A stretch of 22,462 nucleotides of DNA from Rickettsiales bacterium. Its GTDB lineage: Bacteria; Pseudomonadota; Alphaproteobacteria; Rickettsiales; UBA1997. Under the pieces are notes generated by a model. That model had not been told where the DNA came from. It did no database searches and was given only the letters and a program-made list of their open reading frames with translations. Both the position numbers and the translations under genes were made by a program. Shown piece after piece: positions 16,501-22,462 of the stretch (its first letter is position 1; each line of letters opens with the position of its first letter). The stretch lies in contig JALQXY010000024.1 in the NCBI GenBank assembly GCA_023262945.1, positions 1-22,462 on the forward strand. Direction: 5' to 3'.

Positions 16501-19500
16501 AGGATGTTGAAACTAGCATCCATAAAGTAGAAAAAATGAGCGTCAAAATCAATGATGTTGATAAGATAGCAAAAGGCTTTGCAACCATTTATGGAACTAC
16601 TGGCGCTATTATGTCCTCTTATAAAATAGAATATCAGGATAGAAAAGACACTAGTACTACCACAACTAATCAGGCAAGTAATATTGATGTAGCAAATAAT
16701 TTAGTTACAAATTCAGCTTCAAATACCAACCTATTAGCTAGCAACATAAATGTTGGCAATGATGCTTTAATGGTTGCAGGAACAATGAATGTTAATGGAG
16801 TTAATCAAATTAATGATAAGGCGAATATTAATATCATTTCAGCCAAAGATACCGTCACAACCAAGAAAAAGAATGATCAATTAATATTAGCTAACGATAT
16901 TGAAGTTGGCGGTGATATTACAGCAGGAACATTTGAGCATAAAACAGAAAAATCTTATACAGAAACTAACGCAGCCTCAGCAATTACTGTTGGCAATAAT
17001 TTAGATATGGATAGCACCAATGATATTAGCATCATTGGAAGTAATGTAATGGCAGGTGGAGATGCCACTCTTACAGCAGGTAGAAAAGTAAATATTCTAG
17101 CTTCACAAAATAATTCTAATGCTAGCACTAGTAATTTATCTGGTGAAATGGGAGTAGAATTAACATTAGACGCTAATGAGATTTCAGCAGGAGCTGCTGT
17201 TAGAATGGATTATCAAGATGATGAATCAGAAAATAGCAGACAAGCTTCTTCTAATGTTTTAGCAAGTAATATTTTCGTTAACTCAAAAGACGATATTAAT
17301 TTAGGCGTAAGTAATTTGTATGCTCAGAACGATATCAATTTAACCTCAACTGATGGCAATGTTAATATCCTCTCTGCTAATGAGATGACAAAAGAAGATA
17401 AGCTTCATTTAGGAATGGAAGCTGGAGTTAAAATTGGAATCACACATAATATTGGAAATACCATAGATTCACTTAAAGGACTGGCTGATATTGATTTAGC
17501 AAATTTAACTGGGGTTGGTCAGGCGCAAGCTACAATTGATATGGTCAGCGCACTTCTTAGCGGTGATAATGTTGATGAAATGCTAGAAGGAAATGAGCAA
17601 GCAATAAATGATACATCTAAACTTCTTAATGCTGGAGGAACTGGCGGCAGCGCAGGAATTATTCTTCATGTAGAAGCAGAAGCTGATAAAACAACAAGTA
17701 AAAACAATCAAGCTTTAGGTTCTCTAATAAAAAGTGGTAATGACATCAACATCGCAAGTAATAATAAAGATATAAAAATTGAAGGATCAGCATTATTAGC
17801 CAATAATGATGTTAATTTAACAGCAGGAAATAATATTGATATTATTGCAAGCAACAATAATAGTAGCTTTAAAAATGTTGGCGGAAGCCTTTCTTTAGAC
17901 ATTGCTCTTTATGGTGCTGGATATTCAGTTGGAGGTGAATTACACGGAGCTAAAAATAGCAATAATAGCTACAATAATAGCGTTATCAATGCTGATAATA
18001 ATGTAAATATCGCTACAGGAAATAATACATCAATAAAAGGAGCTAATATCGAAGCTAAAAATGATTTAGCGATGAATATAGGTGGCAATCTTGATGTTCA
18101 GTCCCTACAAAATACTAGTAAGGAAAGATCATTTGCTGTTGGCGTTGGATATGGCACCATGAATGGTGGGCAAAGTTATAGTGCTAATGTTGGATATTCT
18201 AAGGGAGATAGAAAATGGGTAGATGATCAAACAACATTAATTGGTGGAAACTCTGTTGATATCGCAGTTGCTAATAACACAAATCTAGTTGGAGCAGTTA
18301 TTGCTAACAAAAAAGAAGATGGAACAGATGGTGGTAACTTAACCTTAGCAACCAACACATTAACTTACTCTAATATTCAAGATAAAGATAAAGCGAGAAG
18401 CTTTTCAGTTAGTGGAAGTTATTCTGCTCAAGGCTCAGCCAATGATAATAATAGACAATCCCAAAGATCTCAAAGTAGCACAAGTGGCAGCATAGGTTAT
18501 TCAATGCATGATAGACAGCAAGACACCAATGCAACAATTGGTGGTGGCAATATAGTCGTTGGCGGAATAAACACAAACACTAATGAAACTCTAGTTGCCG
18601 GTTTGAATAGAGATATAAATAAGTCTCAAGTAATTACTAAAGATTTAAGCGTAGATCCAATTGAAGTTAGTGCTACAGTAAGATGGGATAGTAAGGATGG
18701 CTTTGAAAATCCTTTTAAAGCAAAGGCAAAAGAATTGACAGAAACATTTGGAGATCCAAGAAATATTCCTCAAGTTATTAAAAATACTGCCACTAGAGTA
18801 ACTAATTTATTTAAATCTGAGGAAGACAAAACTGAAATACCGCAAGATGGAGGATACAAACATGCAACTGGAAGTATTTTATCACCATTCAAGAGAAATC
18901 TTGATGGCGTAGCCTATGATGTTGCAGTAATAATGGGTGATATACAAGGGGTTGATCCTAATGAGGTAGGGCCAATTGTTATTAACACTACTAGTGAAGA
19001 TAAAAAAAATGAATATTTTAATGTATCTCTTGAGAGCAGCAATGATATCGATATAGTTAATGAGGCCTTGAGAGACGGTAAAGAAATTGGTGTTGTAAAA
19101 GATAATGGACAGTTCATTGGAGTCGATAAGAAAACTGGCTTGAGGGAGGATGGAACAAAAAGAGACTATACCGAGTTAGGAGATTGGGAAAATGTATATG
19201 CATTAAATAAGAGCCAAGAAACAACCATTGAACAAGTGAGAAATAACCCAGATTTAATCTCAAACTCTATCCATTCCAATGGAATAATGAATAATAAGGA
19301 TGAGGCAACAAGAAATGCTATTATGCAATCTGGAGGTTTTGGTCAGGATAATAGTATTACAGTTATGTATGATAATACTGGCAAGGGGCAAGAAAAGAAT
19401 GAAGGATTTAAGGGTGTGGGTAAAACTCTTAAAGGAATAACCCAAGATCTATTGGAAGTTGGCGTTAATCAATTTGGCGGTGGTTTAGTAATTACTTCTG

Positions 19501-19943
19501 GCACTGCACAGGACAGAGAATTAATAGATATAGCCGTACAAAATGCTAAAGCAAATGGAGAGCAAATTCTCTTAACCGGACACAGCGCTGGCGGTAGAAG
19601 AAATTATCAAAATTTATTTGGTGCTAATAGAGGGCAGTATTTAGATGATAATGGAAATTCTGTATTAAATGTTCAATTTTATGGCGCACCTGTTAATTCA
19701 AATAATGCTACTTGGGCAGCAAATTATTCTGGAGCTAACCTAATTGGAGTTAATAATAATAATGGAGATTTTGTTGGAAACGTACTTGGCGATAATGGTG
19801 GAAATGGTCAGTTGATTTTGTCCACAATTCCAGGATCAATACTGTTGTTTACCAAAAAAAGTCCTCACTCCAATTATAACTGTAATCATGCACTGTGTAA
19901 TAATTATCAACCAGCAGTAACAAGTTTAAATAATAGTCAGTAA
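10581..19943 (+). CDS. CdiA/FHA-type two-partner secretion exoprotein (TpsA) with lipase-like C-terminus
   Basis: Exoprotein of about 3120 residues, expected to cross the outer membrane through TpsB and form a long beta-helix on the surface. Order: signal peptide 1-25 ending 'STAHA'; TPS domain to about 314 with NPNL (99-102) and NPNGI (140-144); FHA-1 repeats to about 800; a coiled-coil segment (803-852); an aromatic, His-rich stretch (964-1001); a CdiA-type middle region with 'FFGSDYFYQKIGLDL' and 'GELYVVPKIYL' (about 1089-1229); FHA-2 repeats (1247 to about 2690) ending in the family blocks 'ATIGGGNI' and 'LNRDINKSQVITKDL'; then a unique C-terminus with GHSAGG (3000-3005). No VENN pretoxin motif is seen. 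The start is TTG with GGAG upstream; an upstream TTG at 10452 would add 43 residues and bury the signal peptide. Asn content is very high. Class is certain; role as adhesin versus toxin carrier is inferred. Confidence 0.95.
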   Translation: MIRLVLIYVLTFLPPLKFATSTAHANNLPITPDGSTNTQIDSAANGVSVVNIAAPNSGGLSHNKFTDYNVNPSGLVINNATGNPNQIIKTNLAGLIVDNPNLLTSGSARVILNEVTSANRSILNGYTEIGGKQADLIIANPNGIEMNSAGFINIARLTAMVGSANQFNGDPSDLSFNLNGNKNSGNNFLPKLTISGLGLDVTRVAETDLVASIMEIVAPIYGIKQELNENNEVIITNEATINLRSGDKEFNYNTKLVTSDNTNPGSNRSDEVAIDASNIAKIQAGQIYMIATKEGFGVKYTGDMLASRAGVEVDAKGNIVYNNVLAEAGNIKVKTTNGDIAATGITHAKDANSDVILDAAGNVTNEGQLLSARDISVTAGNSFENKKLKDDQDNDLINLSNNDFIINAVQLINSGIISANNDLTLTNNEVLSNEGQIIANRNLSLTSNQITNGDLIIAGNKVNITVTDFLTNDGDILSLVENLLNENSLPDTALTINALDLNNNKQIAANSAIIINSNDLNNNTANSQIISGKNIDLNITNLNNDSGTIDSRDVLKIRNLTTNNSQAALLFAISDTNTSISNEAGYLKATNAIDINIGSSDYDIEGILETDGSINIRANNITNQGDLRAIDYIKIVANDSFVNGINGGDNSNIKIASNNYLEIEANNNINNYAILSAKTILSLKSLNGNINNYDGAELLASNQDNPSNSQLTLEAINGAINQYSKNSVVVNGDHTITANDYTNTGRIDIAGTLTMNITNNLINEIGALIYAGNNMYLNIGYDLTNKTNATIYAENDLIIRKREFTNQEQSNLNNLKDDITNLELITDKTEDQIDLLKQKRQQLIDLYSLIKINKLDNISANIQTYNGNIIIYTKELNNKRSSFATQNAAKEIYNYKIDGKYWHSLNQYSYSGVNDIESIIDSGNDMILSITNNLNNEGSAIYAKRNLDISIDSSTNNINNNSYYVYSGTREYYLGKKGHYGDSSWRKWGQGKWGHHSEKIIYTDQQYATALIKAGSSIAINGNYNSSIVNDDPNFNNYDQEIIDRSTDQKSIKIVNGIDINNLLNTGKVDKDLSDYLNGPDNQGMFTKNPNPNGPLFETRSEFVDQSKFFGSDYFYQKIGLDLTDVQTQLEQNNSRLVGDQFFQTKIIEEQLRTVKKNSLLISEGSDITSTSQEIKSLFDNASEEFFRLGFAVDEPLTQTQIDSLEKDIVWFETETINGELYVVPKIYLTKATRENLEKNDSLSDKAVMFAGADMILNGADGAIKNAGSINAGNNININTSGNIINDNFSEIIAGNNLDLVSNSGSIVNKSKLKADGAMIISAANNVYNIASVKTNDANLLNEFSGISPYSVNNATVRESGNISSKLIENASISSTSLIVSAGNDFNNYGSDIITTGNTTINAGNNVNISTVKLRNRRDYKDKGITSITDETKNIGSNITSGGNLALSSNNDTLIKGSNVNVDGNAAINTGGDLNIVSATDSYYNFEARRKKGSFGRRSSSSSTKSSNTNVESNINVAGDINSISEKNIGIVASDLTSNTSNINLITKDQINILSASDILETKTTSKKHGLTTTAINNKTNKTITQVTSDLNAGNGNISLTSGGDTTIIASNISSGNDTNIKVGSYIDAATNTETINNKATLNVLNAMDSEYNYEYSSKIGMDGVAIAVGALTGGGLGMYMGAQAQKGNIKVKESYDKTLVESNIKAGNNLSIRSASDVNIVSSDLSSGTGDTTIIAGSLIDNNDNLVITDKDADINIASAVETHYSFEQNQKLRADYGGIATGSALALASVAVAGPAGLLVAGGVAANADKFAQKNSTTENFRRRDFQNSSNVNSGNDILSNSQNDTNVVASNLNANRDTILTANNINIVSATELDLSSQSSSKTRLLASEKETIDVTKTINKASNINSGNSLLLQSGGDTNIISSNVAVGTKDSDGNLIKGGDATIIAGKYTDETGTEIYDKDAKINIAAAQDVETSIHKVEKMSVKINDVDKIAKGFATIYGTTGAIMSSYKIEYQDRKDTSTTTTNQASNIDVANNLVTNSASNTNLLASNINVGNDALMVAGTMNVNGVNQINDKANINIISAKDTVTTKKKNDQLILANDIEVGGDITAGTFEHKTEKSYTETNAASAITVGNNLDMDSTNDISIIGSNVMAGGDATLTAGRKVNILASQNNSNASTSNLSGEMGVELTLDANEISAGAAVRMDYQDDESENSRQASSNVLASNIFVNSKDDINLGVSNLYAQNDINLTSTDGNVNILSANEMTKEDKLHLGMEAGVKIGITHNIGNTIDSLKGLADIDLANLTGVGQAQATIDMVSALLSGDNVDEMLEGNEQAINDTSKLLNAGGTGGSAGIILHVEAEADKTTSKNNQALGSLIKSGNDINIASNNKDIKIEGSALLANNDVNLTAGNNIDIIASNNNSSFKNVGGSLSLDIALYGAGYSVGGELHGAKNSNNSYNNSVINADNNVNIATGNNTSIKGANIEAKNDLAMNIGGNLDVQSLQNTSKERSFAVGVGYGTMNGGQSYSANVGYSKGDRKWVDDQTTLIGGNSVDIAVANNTNLVGAVIANKKEDGTDGGNLTLATNTLTYSNIQDKDKARSFSVSGSYSAQGSANDNNRQSQRSQSSTSGSIGYSMHDRQQDTNATIGGGNIVVGGINTNTNETLVAGLNRDINKSQVITKDLSVDPIEVSATVRWDSKDGFENPFKAKAKELTETFGDPRNIPQVIKNTATRVTNLFKSEEDKTEIPQDGGYKHATGSILSPFKRNLDGVAYDVAVIMGDIQGVDPNEVGPIVINTTSEDKKNEYFNVSLESSNDIDIVNEALRDGKEIGVVKDNGQFIGVDKKTGLREDGTKRDYTELGDWENVYALNKSQETTIEQVRNNPDLISNSIHSNGIMNNKDEATRNAIMQSGGFGQDNSITVMYDNTGKGQEKNEGFKGVGKTLKGITQDLLEVGVNQFGGGLVITSGTAQDRELIDIAVQNAKANGEQILLTGHSAGGRRNYQNLFGANRGQYLDDNGNSVLNVQFYGAPVNSNNATWAANYSGANLIGVNNNNGDFVGNVLGDNGGNGQLILSTIPGSILLFTKKSPHSNYNCNHALCNNYQPAVTSLNNSQ
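15009..17400 (+). repeat. Degenerate FHA-2 repeat units in tpsA
   Basis: The protein repeats a unit with an S-A-x-[DE]-x-x-x-T-like landmark followed by a variable charged stretch, then a 'SGGDT.IIASN...G.D' block. Landmarks begin near 15009, 15240, 15513, 15855, 16191, 16491, 16836 and 17371, a spacing of about 230-345 bases except the last. Copies are similar in protein but diverged in DNA, so this is an old tandem beta-helix array rather than a recent duplication. Confidence 0.7.
19263..19943 (+). other. Alpha/beta-hydrolase (lipase-like) effector domain of tpsA
   Basis: The last 225 or so residues do not look like beta-helix repeats. An 'HSNGIMNNKDEA' opening (2898-2909) leads to 'ILLTGHSAGG', a lipase nucleophile elbow with Ser3002, then 'QFYGAPVN' (3032-3039), as after the elbow in class 3 lipases ('TFGaPrvGn'). 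Candidate acids are Asp3063 ('NNGDFVGN') and Asp3071, and His3096 ('SPHSNYN') is the candidate base. A C-x4-C pair (3101, 3106) closes the region. Order and spacing of Ser, Asp and His suit an alpha/beta hydrolase. Substrate (phospholipid, other ester or amide) cannot be told. Confidence 0.65.
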
Positions 19944-19947
19944 CATT

Positions 19948-20574
19948 ATGAAGAAAATATTCGCAAATATTTTAATTCTAATATCGATTACCTTTCTGTT
20001 ACAAGGTTGTCTTTCCATCCCAAGCAATAAGGTAAATTTGAAGAAGTTTCCTGAGGCTAGATCGGTTAAAGGATTGAATATTAAAGTTGCTACTTCACCT
20101 GGAAGTAATTGGGTGTATGATTTAACGGATGAAGGATTGAATATTGCTTTGCAGAGAAAGAGGCCAGACTTGTTTAGGTCCCAAAAAGATGGATGCAGCC
20201 TACGGATAGAAAATTATTATAAAACTTATTACAATAAGCAGTTTGATAACTTTTATATGTATTTTTCTGCTTTTACTTTTTATATATTTCCATATTACTA
20301 TCCAAAAAAAGTTGGTACAAAAGGTGCTTTGATAAATGTTAAAACAGGCAAAGTATTAAAAGAATATCTTTATTCAGAAAGAGCTTCAGAAATAATATCT
20401 CTTCCCTTTTACACTTTAATGATAATAAACCCATTGAGTTATATATTACCAGCAATTAGAGATAACGTACATACACCAGAAGCTGCTGTAAGTGTAGTTA
20501 GAAAAAAAACAGAAGAAGCTCTAATTAGACAAGTAACTAATGATGCTTATGATTTCAAAGAATGTCTAAAATAA
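19948..20574 (+). CDS. Small lipoprotein, candidate immunity or accessory protein (copy 1)
   Basis: Lipoprotein of 208 residues that I do not recognise as a named family. Signal peptide with lipobox 'LQGC' (Cys21); Leu at +2 suggests outer-membrane sorting. The mature part has 'CSLRI' (Cys83), an aromatic-rich stretch with 'SAFTFYIFPYYY' (107-118), 'GKVLKEY' (134-140) and a C-terminus 'VTNDAYDFKEC' (Cys206). All these are shared with the next gene ('CTVRV', 'SAITFEILPFFW', 'NKVLKEH', 'VNDAANFKEC'), so the two are paralogues and may each have a Cys-Cys disulfide. It starts 4 bases after the tpsA stop, the position held by the immunity gene in CDI loci of the A-I-O-B order. Immunity to a lipase-like toxin by a periplasm-facing lipoprotein would parallel type VI lipase immunity proteins, but is only inferred. 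Confidence 0.85.
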   Translation: MKKIFANILILISITFLLQGCLSIPSNKVNLKKFPEARSVKGLNIKVATSPGSNWVYDLTDEGLNIALQRKRPDLFRSQKDGCSLRIENYYKTYYNKQFDNFYMYFSAFTFYIFPYYYPKKVGTKGALINVKTGKVLKEYLYSERASEIISLPFYTLMIINPLSYILPAIRDNVHTPEAAVSVVRKKTEEALIRQVTNDAYDFKECLK

Positions 20575-20587
20575 GCAAAAAATAATT

Positions 20588-21253
20588 ATGAGTTGTATAG
20601 TGAAGATAAAAATAATAATATTGATATCTATAATGATGTTATTAGGTGGATGCGTTTTTATTTCTAGTGGAAATAGAATAAAATTAGATCGTTATACAGA
20701 GATAAAGCAGGAAACATTAGGGAATCTGAGTCTATCTTATAAATTTTTTGATAAAGAAGAAAAGGAAAATAAGAAATATCTAAGGTTTTTACCGCTCAAT
20801 TTTTATAAAGGAAAGAATGTAAATTTTATTAAAGAATTTAAAGAAGATACTAAAACTAAATGTACAGTAAGAGTTTTTGGTAAAATTAGAAAAACTAAAA
20901 TAGGTAAAATCAAAAATATTTACCGTAATATATCAGCTATTACTTTTGAAATATTACCATTTTTTTGGATTAACTCTAATTATGCAAAATTCCAGTTAAT
21001 TGAAAATGAAAGCAATAAGGTTTTAAAAGAACATTCTTTTAAAGAGAATCTATATGAGCTAAGGTCTTTTTTCTTAATTATTCCTGGACCTTGGTGGAAT
21101 AAACATGAGAGCTTTACTGCATTAGATTGGGGAGGGTACCAACAATCTAGTATGTATGGACACTACAAATACGAAATACAAAATAAGCTATCAGAAGTTC
21201 TAACTCGAAAAATAGTCAACGACGCCGCTAATTTTAAAGAGTGTCGCAAGTAA
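20588..21253 (+). CDS. Small lipoprotein, paralogue of the upstream one (copy 2)
   Basis: Lipoprotein of 221 residues with lipobox 'LGGC' (Cys22) and Val at +2, suggesting outer-membrane placement. It shares with its upstream neighbour the 'CTVRV' motif (Cys92), 'SAITFEILPFFW' (116-127), 'NKVLKEH' (143-149) and the C-terminal 'IVNDAANFKEC' (Cys219). Identity elsewhere is low, and this copy has its own Trp/Tyr/His-rich segment before the tail ('GPWWNKHESF', 'WGGYQQSSMYGHY'), so the pair has diverged in sequence and perhaps in partner. It lies 13 bases after copy 1. One copy could be immunity and the other an accessory lipoprotein similar in position to BcpO of Burkholderia; alternatively both aid secretion or surface attachment of the exoprotein. 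Function is unknown. Confidence 0.85.
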   Translation: MSCIVKIKIIILISIMMLLGGCVFISSGNRIKLDRYTEIKQETLGNLSLSYKFFDKEEKENKKYLRFLPLNFYKGKNVNFIKEFKEDTKTKCTVRVFGKIRKTKIGKIKNIYRNISAITFEILPFFWINSNYAKFQLIENESNKVLKEHSFKENLYELRSFFLIIPGPWWNKHESFTALDWGGYQQSSMYGHYKYEIQNKLSEVLTRKIVNDAANFKECRK

Positions 21254-21284
21254 AAATGATAATTAATTTAAATTGATAGAAAAC

Positions 21285-22151
21285 ATGAAAAACAAAAAAA
21301 TAATCATCATATCAATATCAGCAATAGCATTAATATTGATTTCCATCACCTCATATAAGTTACTAGGTAAATCTAACAACAACAGTAAAGATCCATTAAA
21401 AATAATTATTTCGAATTATAAAGGTGGTAAAGTTACCCTAAGAGATGCTCAGCTAGAATTAGATAAAATAATAATCAGAAATGAAAAGTTAAAAGGTTTA
21501 ACTTTTAACCAGCTAACTTCAGATCAAAAAGAAAGCATTATCAAAGAAATAATAATTAAGAAAATTGCCTATAAAGAAGCAAAAAAAAGAAACTTACATA
21601 AAAACAAGCAATATAAGGAAGCGCTAAGATTGTTTGAAACTGAAATGTTAAAAAACAATCTTTATGCTGATATTACCAAAAAAGCTAGTGAAGAGGAAAA
21701 TCTTAAAAAAACTTACGAGAAACTTGTTAAAGATTTAGAAAATAAGAAAGATTACAGAATTAGCTACATAGCTCTAAAAACTGAAAATCAAGCAAAATTA
21801 ATTCACAAAACCTTATTAAGATCACCAAAATCTTTTGCCTCTCAAGCTAAAAGAAAATCTATTGATAAAGAGATAGCTAAAAAAGGAGGAGATTTAGGAT
21901 TTGTTTTAGAAGATGTGCTTCCAGAAGAAATTGCAGCTCAGGCTAAGGAATTAGAAAAAGGTGAAATATCTCAACCCTTTAAACTATCTGATAAATGGGT
22001 AATTATTAAATTAACTGATCAAAGGCCTGCAAAAGTGGCTGAATTTGAAGAAGTTAAACAATCTTTAGCGCAAAACTTATCAGTAAAAGCTCTACAAGAT
22101 TTCATTAGAGAGTCACTCATCGATGCTAACATCAATATTATTGTAAAATAA
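21285..22151 (+). CDS. Membrane-anchored parvulin/SurA-like periplasmic folding factor
   Basis: About 288 residues. A short basic start and one hydrophobic helix (about 6-27) give a membrane anchor or uncleaved signal. A Lys/Glu-rich helical chaperone-like region (about 35-150) precedes a parvulin (PpiC) domain at about 156-248, with 'KKGGDLGFV' (199-207), 'LEKGEISQPFKLSDKWVIIKLTDQRP' region (223-248) and a helical tail. The expected His in the first strand ('xxHIL') reads 'RISYIAL', and the His of the last strand ('GWHI') reads 'KWVI', so prolyl isomerase activity may be lost. In Bordetella the parvulin Par27 helps the exported FHA precursor through the periplasm, so an operon-encoded parvulin fits a TpsA chaperone. 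ATG 21285 is preferred; an in-frame TTG at 21273 would add four residues. Confidence 0.85.
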   Translation: MKNKKIIIISISAIALILISITSYKLLGKSNNNSKDPLKIIISNYKGGKVTLRDAQLELDKIIIRNEKLKGLTFNQLTSDQKESIIKEIIIKKIAYKEAKKRNLHKNKQYKEALRLFETEMLKNNLYADITKKASEEENLKKTYEKLVKDLENKKDYRISYIALKTENQAKLIHKTLLRSPKSFASQAKRKSIDKEIAKKGGDLGFVLEDVLPEEIAAQAKELEKGEISQPFKLSDKWVIIKLTDQRPAKVAEFEEVKQSLAQNLSVKALQDFIRESLIDANINIIVK

Positions 22152-22164
22152 TAAGGTCTAAATA

Positions 22165-22462
22165 ATGATAAAAAGACTATATATAGCAATAATATTATTT
22201 ATCTTAAGCTTTTATGGTTCTGCGGTATCTTCCTTTGCGCAGTTTACTGATCAGCAAAAATTAGATGCAATTAATAGGCAAGATCGAATCATCCGCCAAG
22301 AACAGGAAGTTGAACAAAAAGAAAAAAGACAAAAAGAATTTGAAAAAATCCAAAAAGAAAGAGAGCAGTTAAAAAAACAAGAGAAAGAAAAAGAATTAGA
22401 AAAATCATCAAAATCCGATATCTGTTTTACCATAAAACGGGTAGATCTTGATGGAGCAAAAT
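22165..22462 (+). CDS. TpsB outer-membrane transporter (ShlB/FhaC family), 5' part
   Basis: Only the first 99 codons are present; the gene runs off the window. ATG 22165 has AAGG 8 bases upstream and lies 13 bases after the parvulin-like gene. Residues 1-25 are a signal peptide ('SSFA' then Gln). Residues about 35-82 are an extreme Lys/Glu/Gln heptad-rich stretch, as in the plug-helix/linker of TpsB proteins but unusually long and charged. The POTRA domain then begins with 'CFTIKRVDLDGA' (87-98), the usual opening of the ShlB-type POTRA. TpsB proteins form a 16-strand barrel that recognises the TPS domain and secretes TpsA; the barrel is not in view. Position last in the operon, after two lipoproteins, matches A-I-O-B order rather than E. 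coli B-A-I order. Confidence 0.88.
   Translation, partial: MIKRLYIAIILFILSFYGSAVSSFAQFTDQQKLDAINRQDRIIRQEQEVEQKEKRQKEFEKIQKEREQLKKQEKEKELEKSSKSDICFTIKRVDLDGAK

Noticed and set aside
18660..19260. VENN-type pretoxin domain before the exoprotein tip
   Set aside because: No VENN or close variant is present between the last FHA block and the hydrolase-like region.
22251..22433. Ser/Phe/Cys-rich minus-strand open frame
   Set aside because: It is the mirror of the Lys/Glu coiled-coil codons of the TpsB start.

Overview
The window is AT-rich bacterial DNA with an alphaproteobacterial gene set: ubiquinone-pathway ubiE, class II fumarase, and a dnaA separated from dnaN. The low GC, weak Shine-Dalgarno signals and lean spacing suggest Rickettsiales or Holosporales. 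This placement is an inference from style and gene content; no marker here fixes the family.

The first 10.3 kb is mostly housekeeping. After about 550 bases without a gene, a tight plus-strand run carries a rhodanese, dnaA (true start at 963, just after the rhodanese stop), a short-chain dehydrogenase and a DUF3833-type lipoprotein. ubiE lies on the minus strand and is divergent from queA; their start codons overlap inside one CATG. Then come tpiA, fumC, a TIGR01777-family epimerase and rodA. TpiA and FumC each carry an extra stretch of about 30 residues.

From 10.3 kb to the right edge lies one apparent two-partner-secretion operon. A giant CdiA/FHA-type exoprotein of about 3120 residues has a signal peptide, TPS domain with NPNL and NPNGI, FHA-1 repeats, a CdiA-like middle region, FHA-2 repeats and a new-looking C-terminus. 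It is followed by two small paralogous lipoproteins, a membrane-anchored parvulin-like protein, and the start of the TpsB outer-membrane transporter (signal peptide, coiled coil, first residues of the POTRA domain), cut by the window end. Gaps between these genes are 4, 13, 31 and 13 bases.

The most interesting point is the exoprotein's C-terminus. In place of a VENN-type pretoxin it ends in an alpha/beta-hydrolase (lipase-like) domain, with a GHSAGG nucleophile elbow, a downstream FYGAP motif, candidate Asp and His residues and a closing C-x4-C pair. The A-lipoprotein-lipoprotein-parvulin-B order resembles Burkholderia-type CDI loci (A-I-O-B), with two lipoproteins in the immunity/accessory slot and a built-in periplasmic chaperone. 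I propose a contact-dependent delivery system for a lipase-type effector with lipoprotein immunity. The secretion system is well supported; effector activity and immunity are inference.
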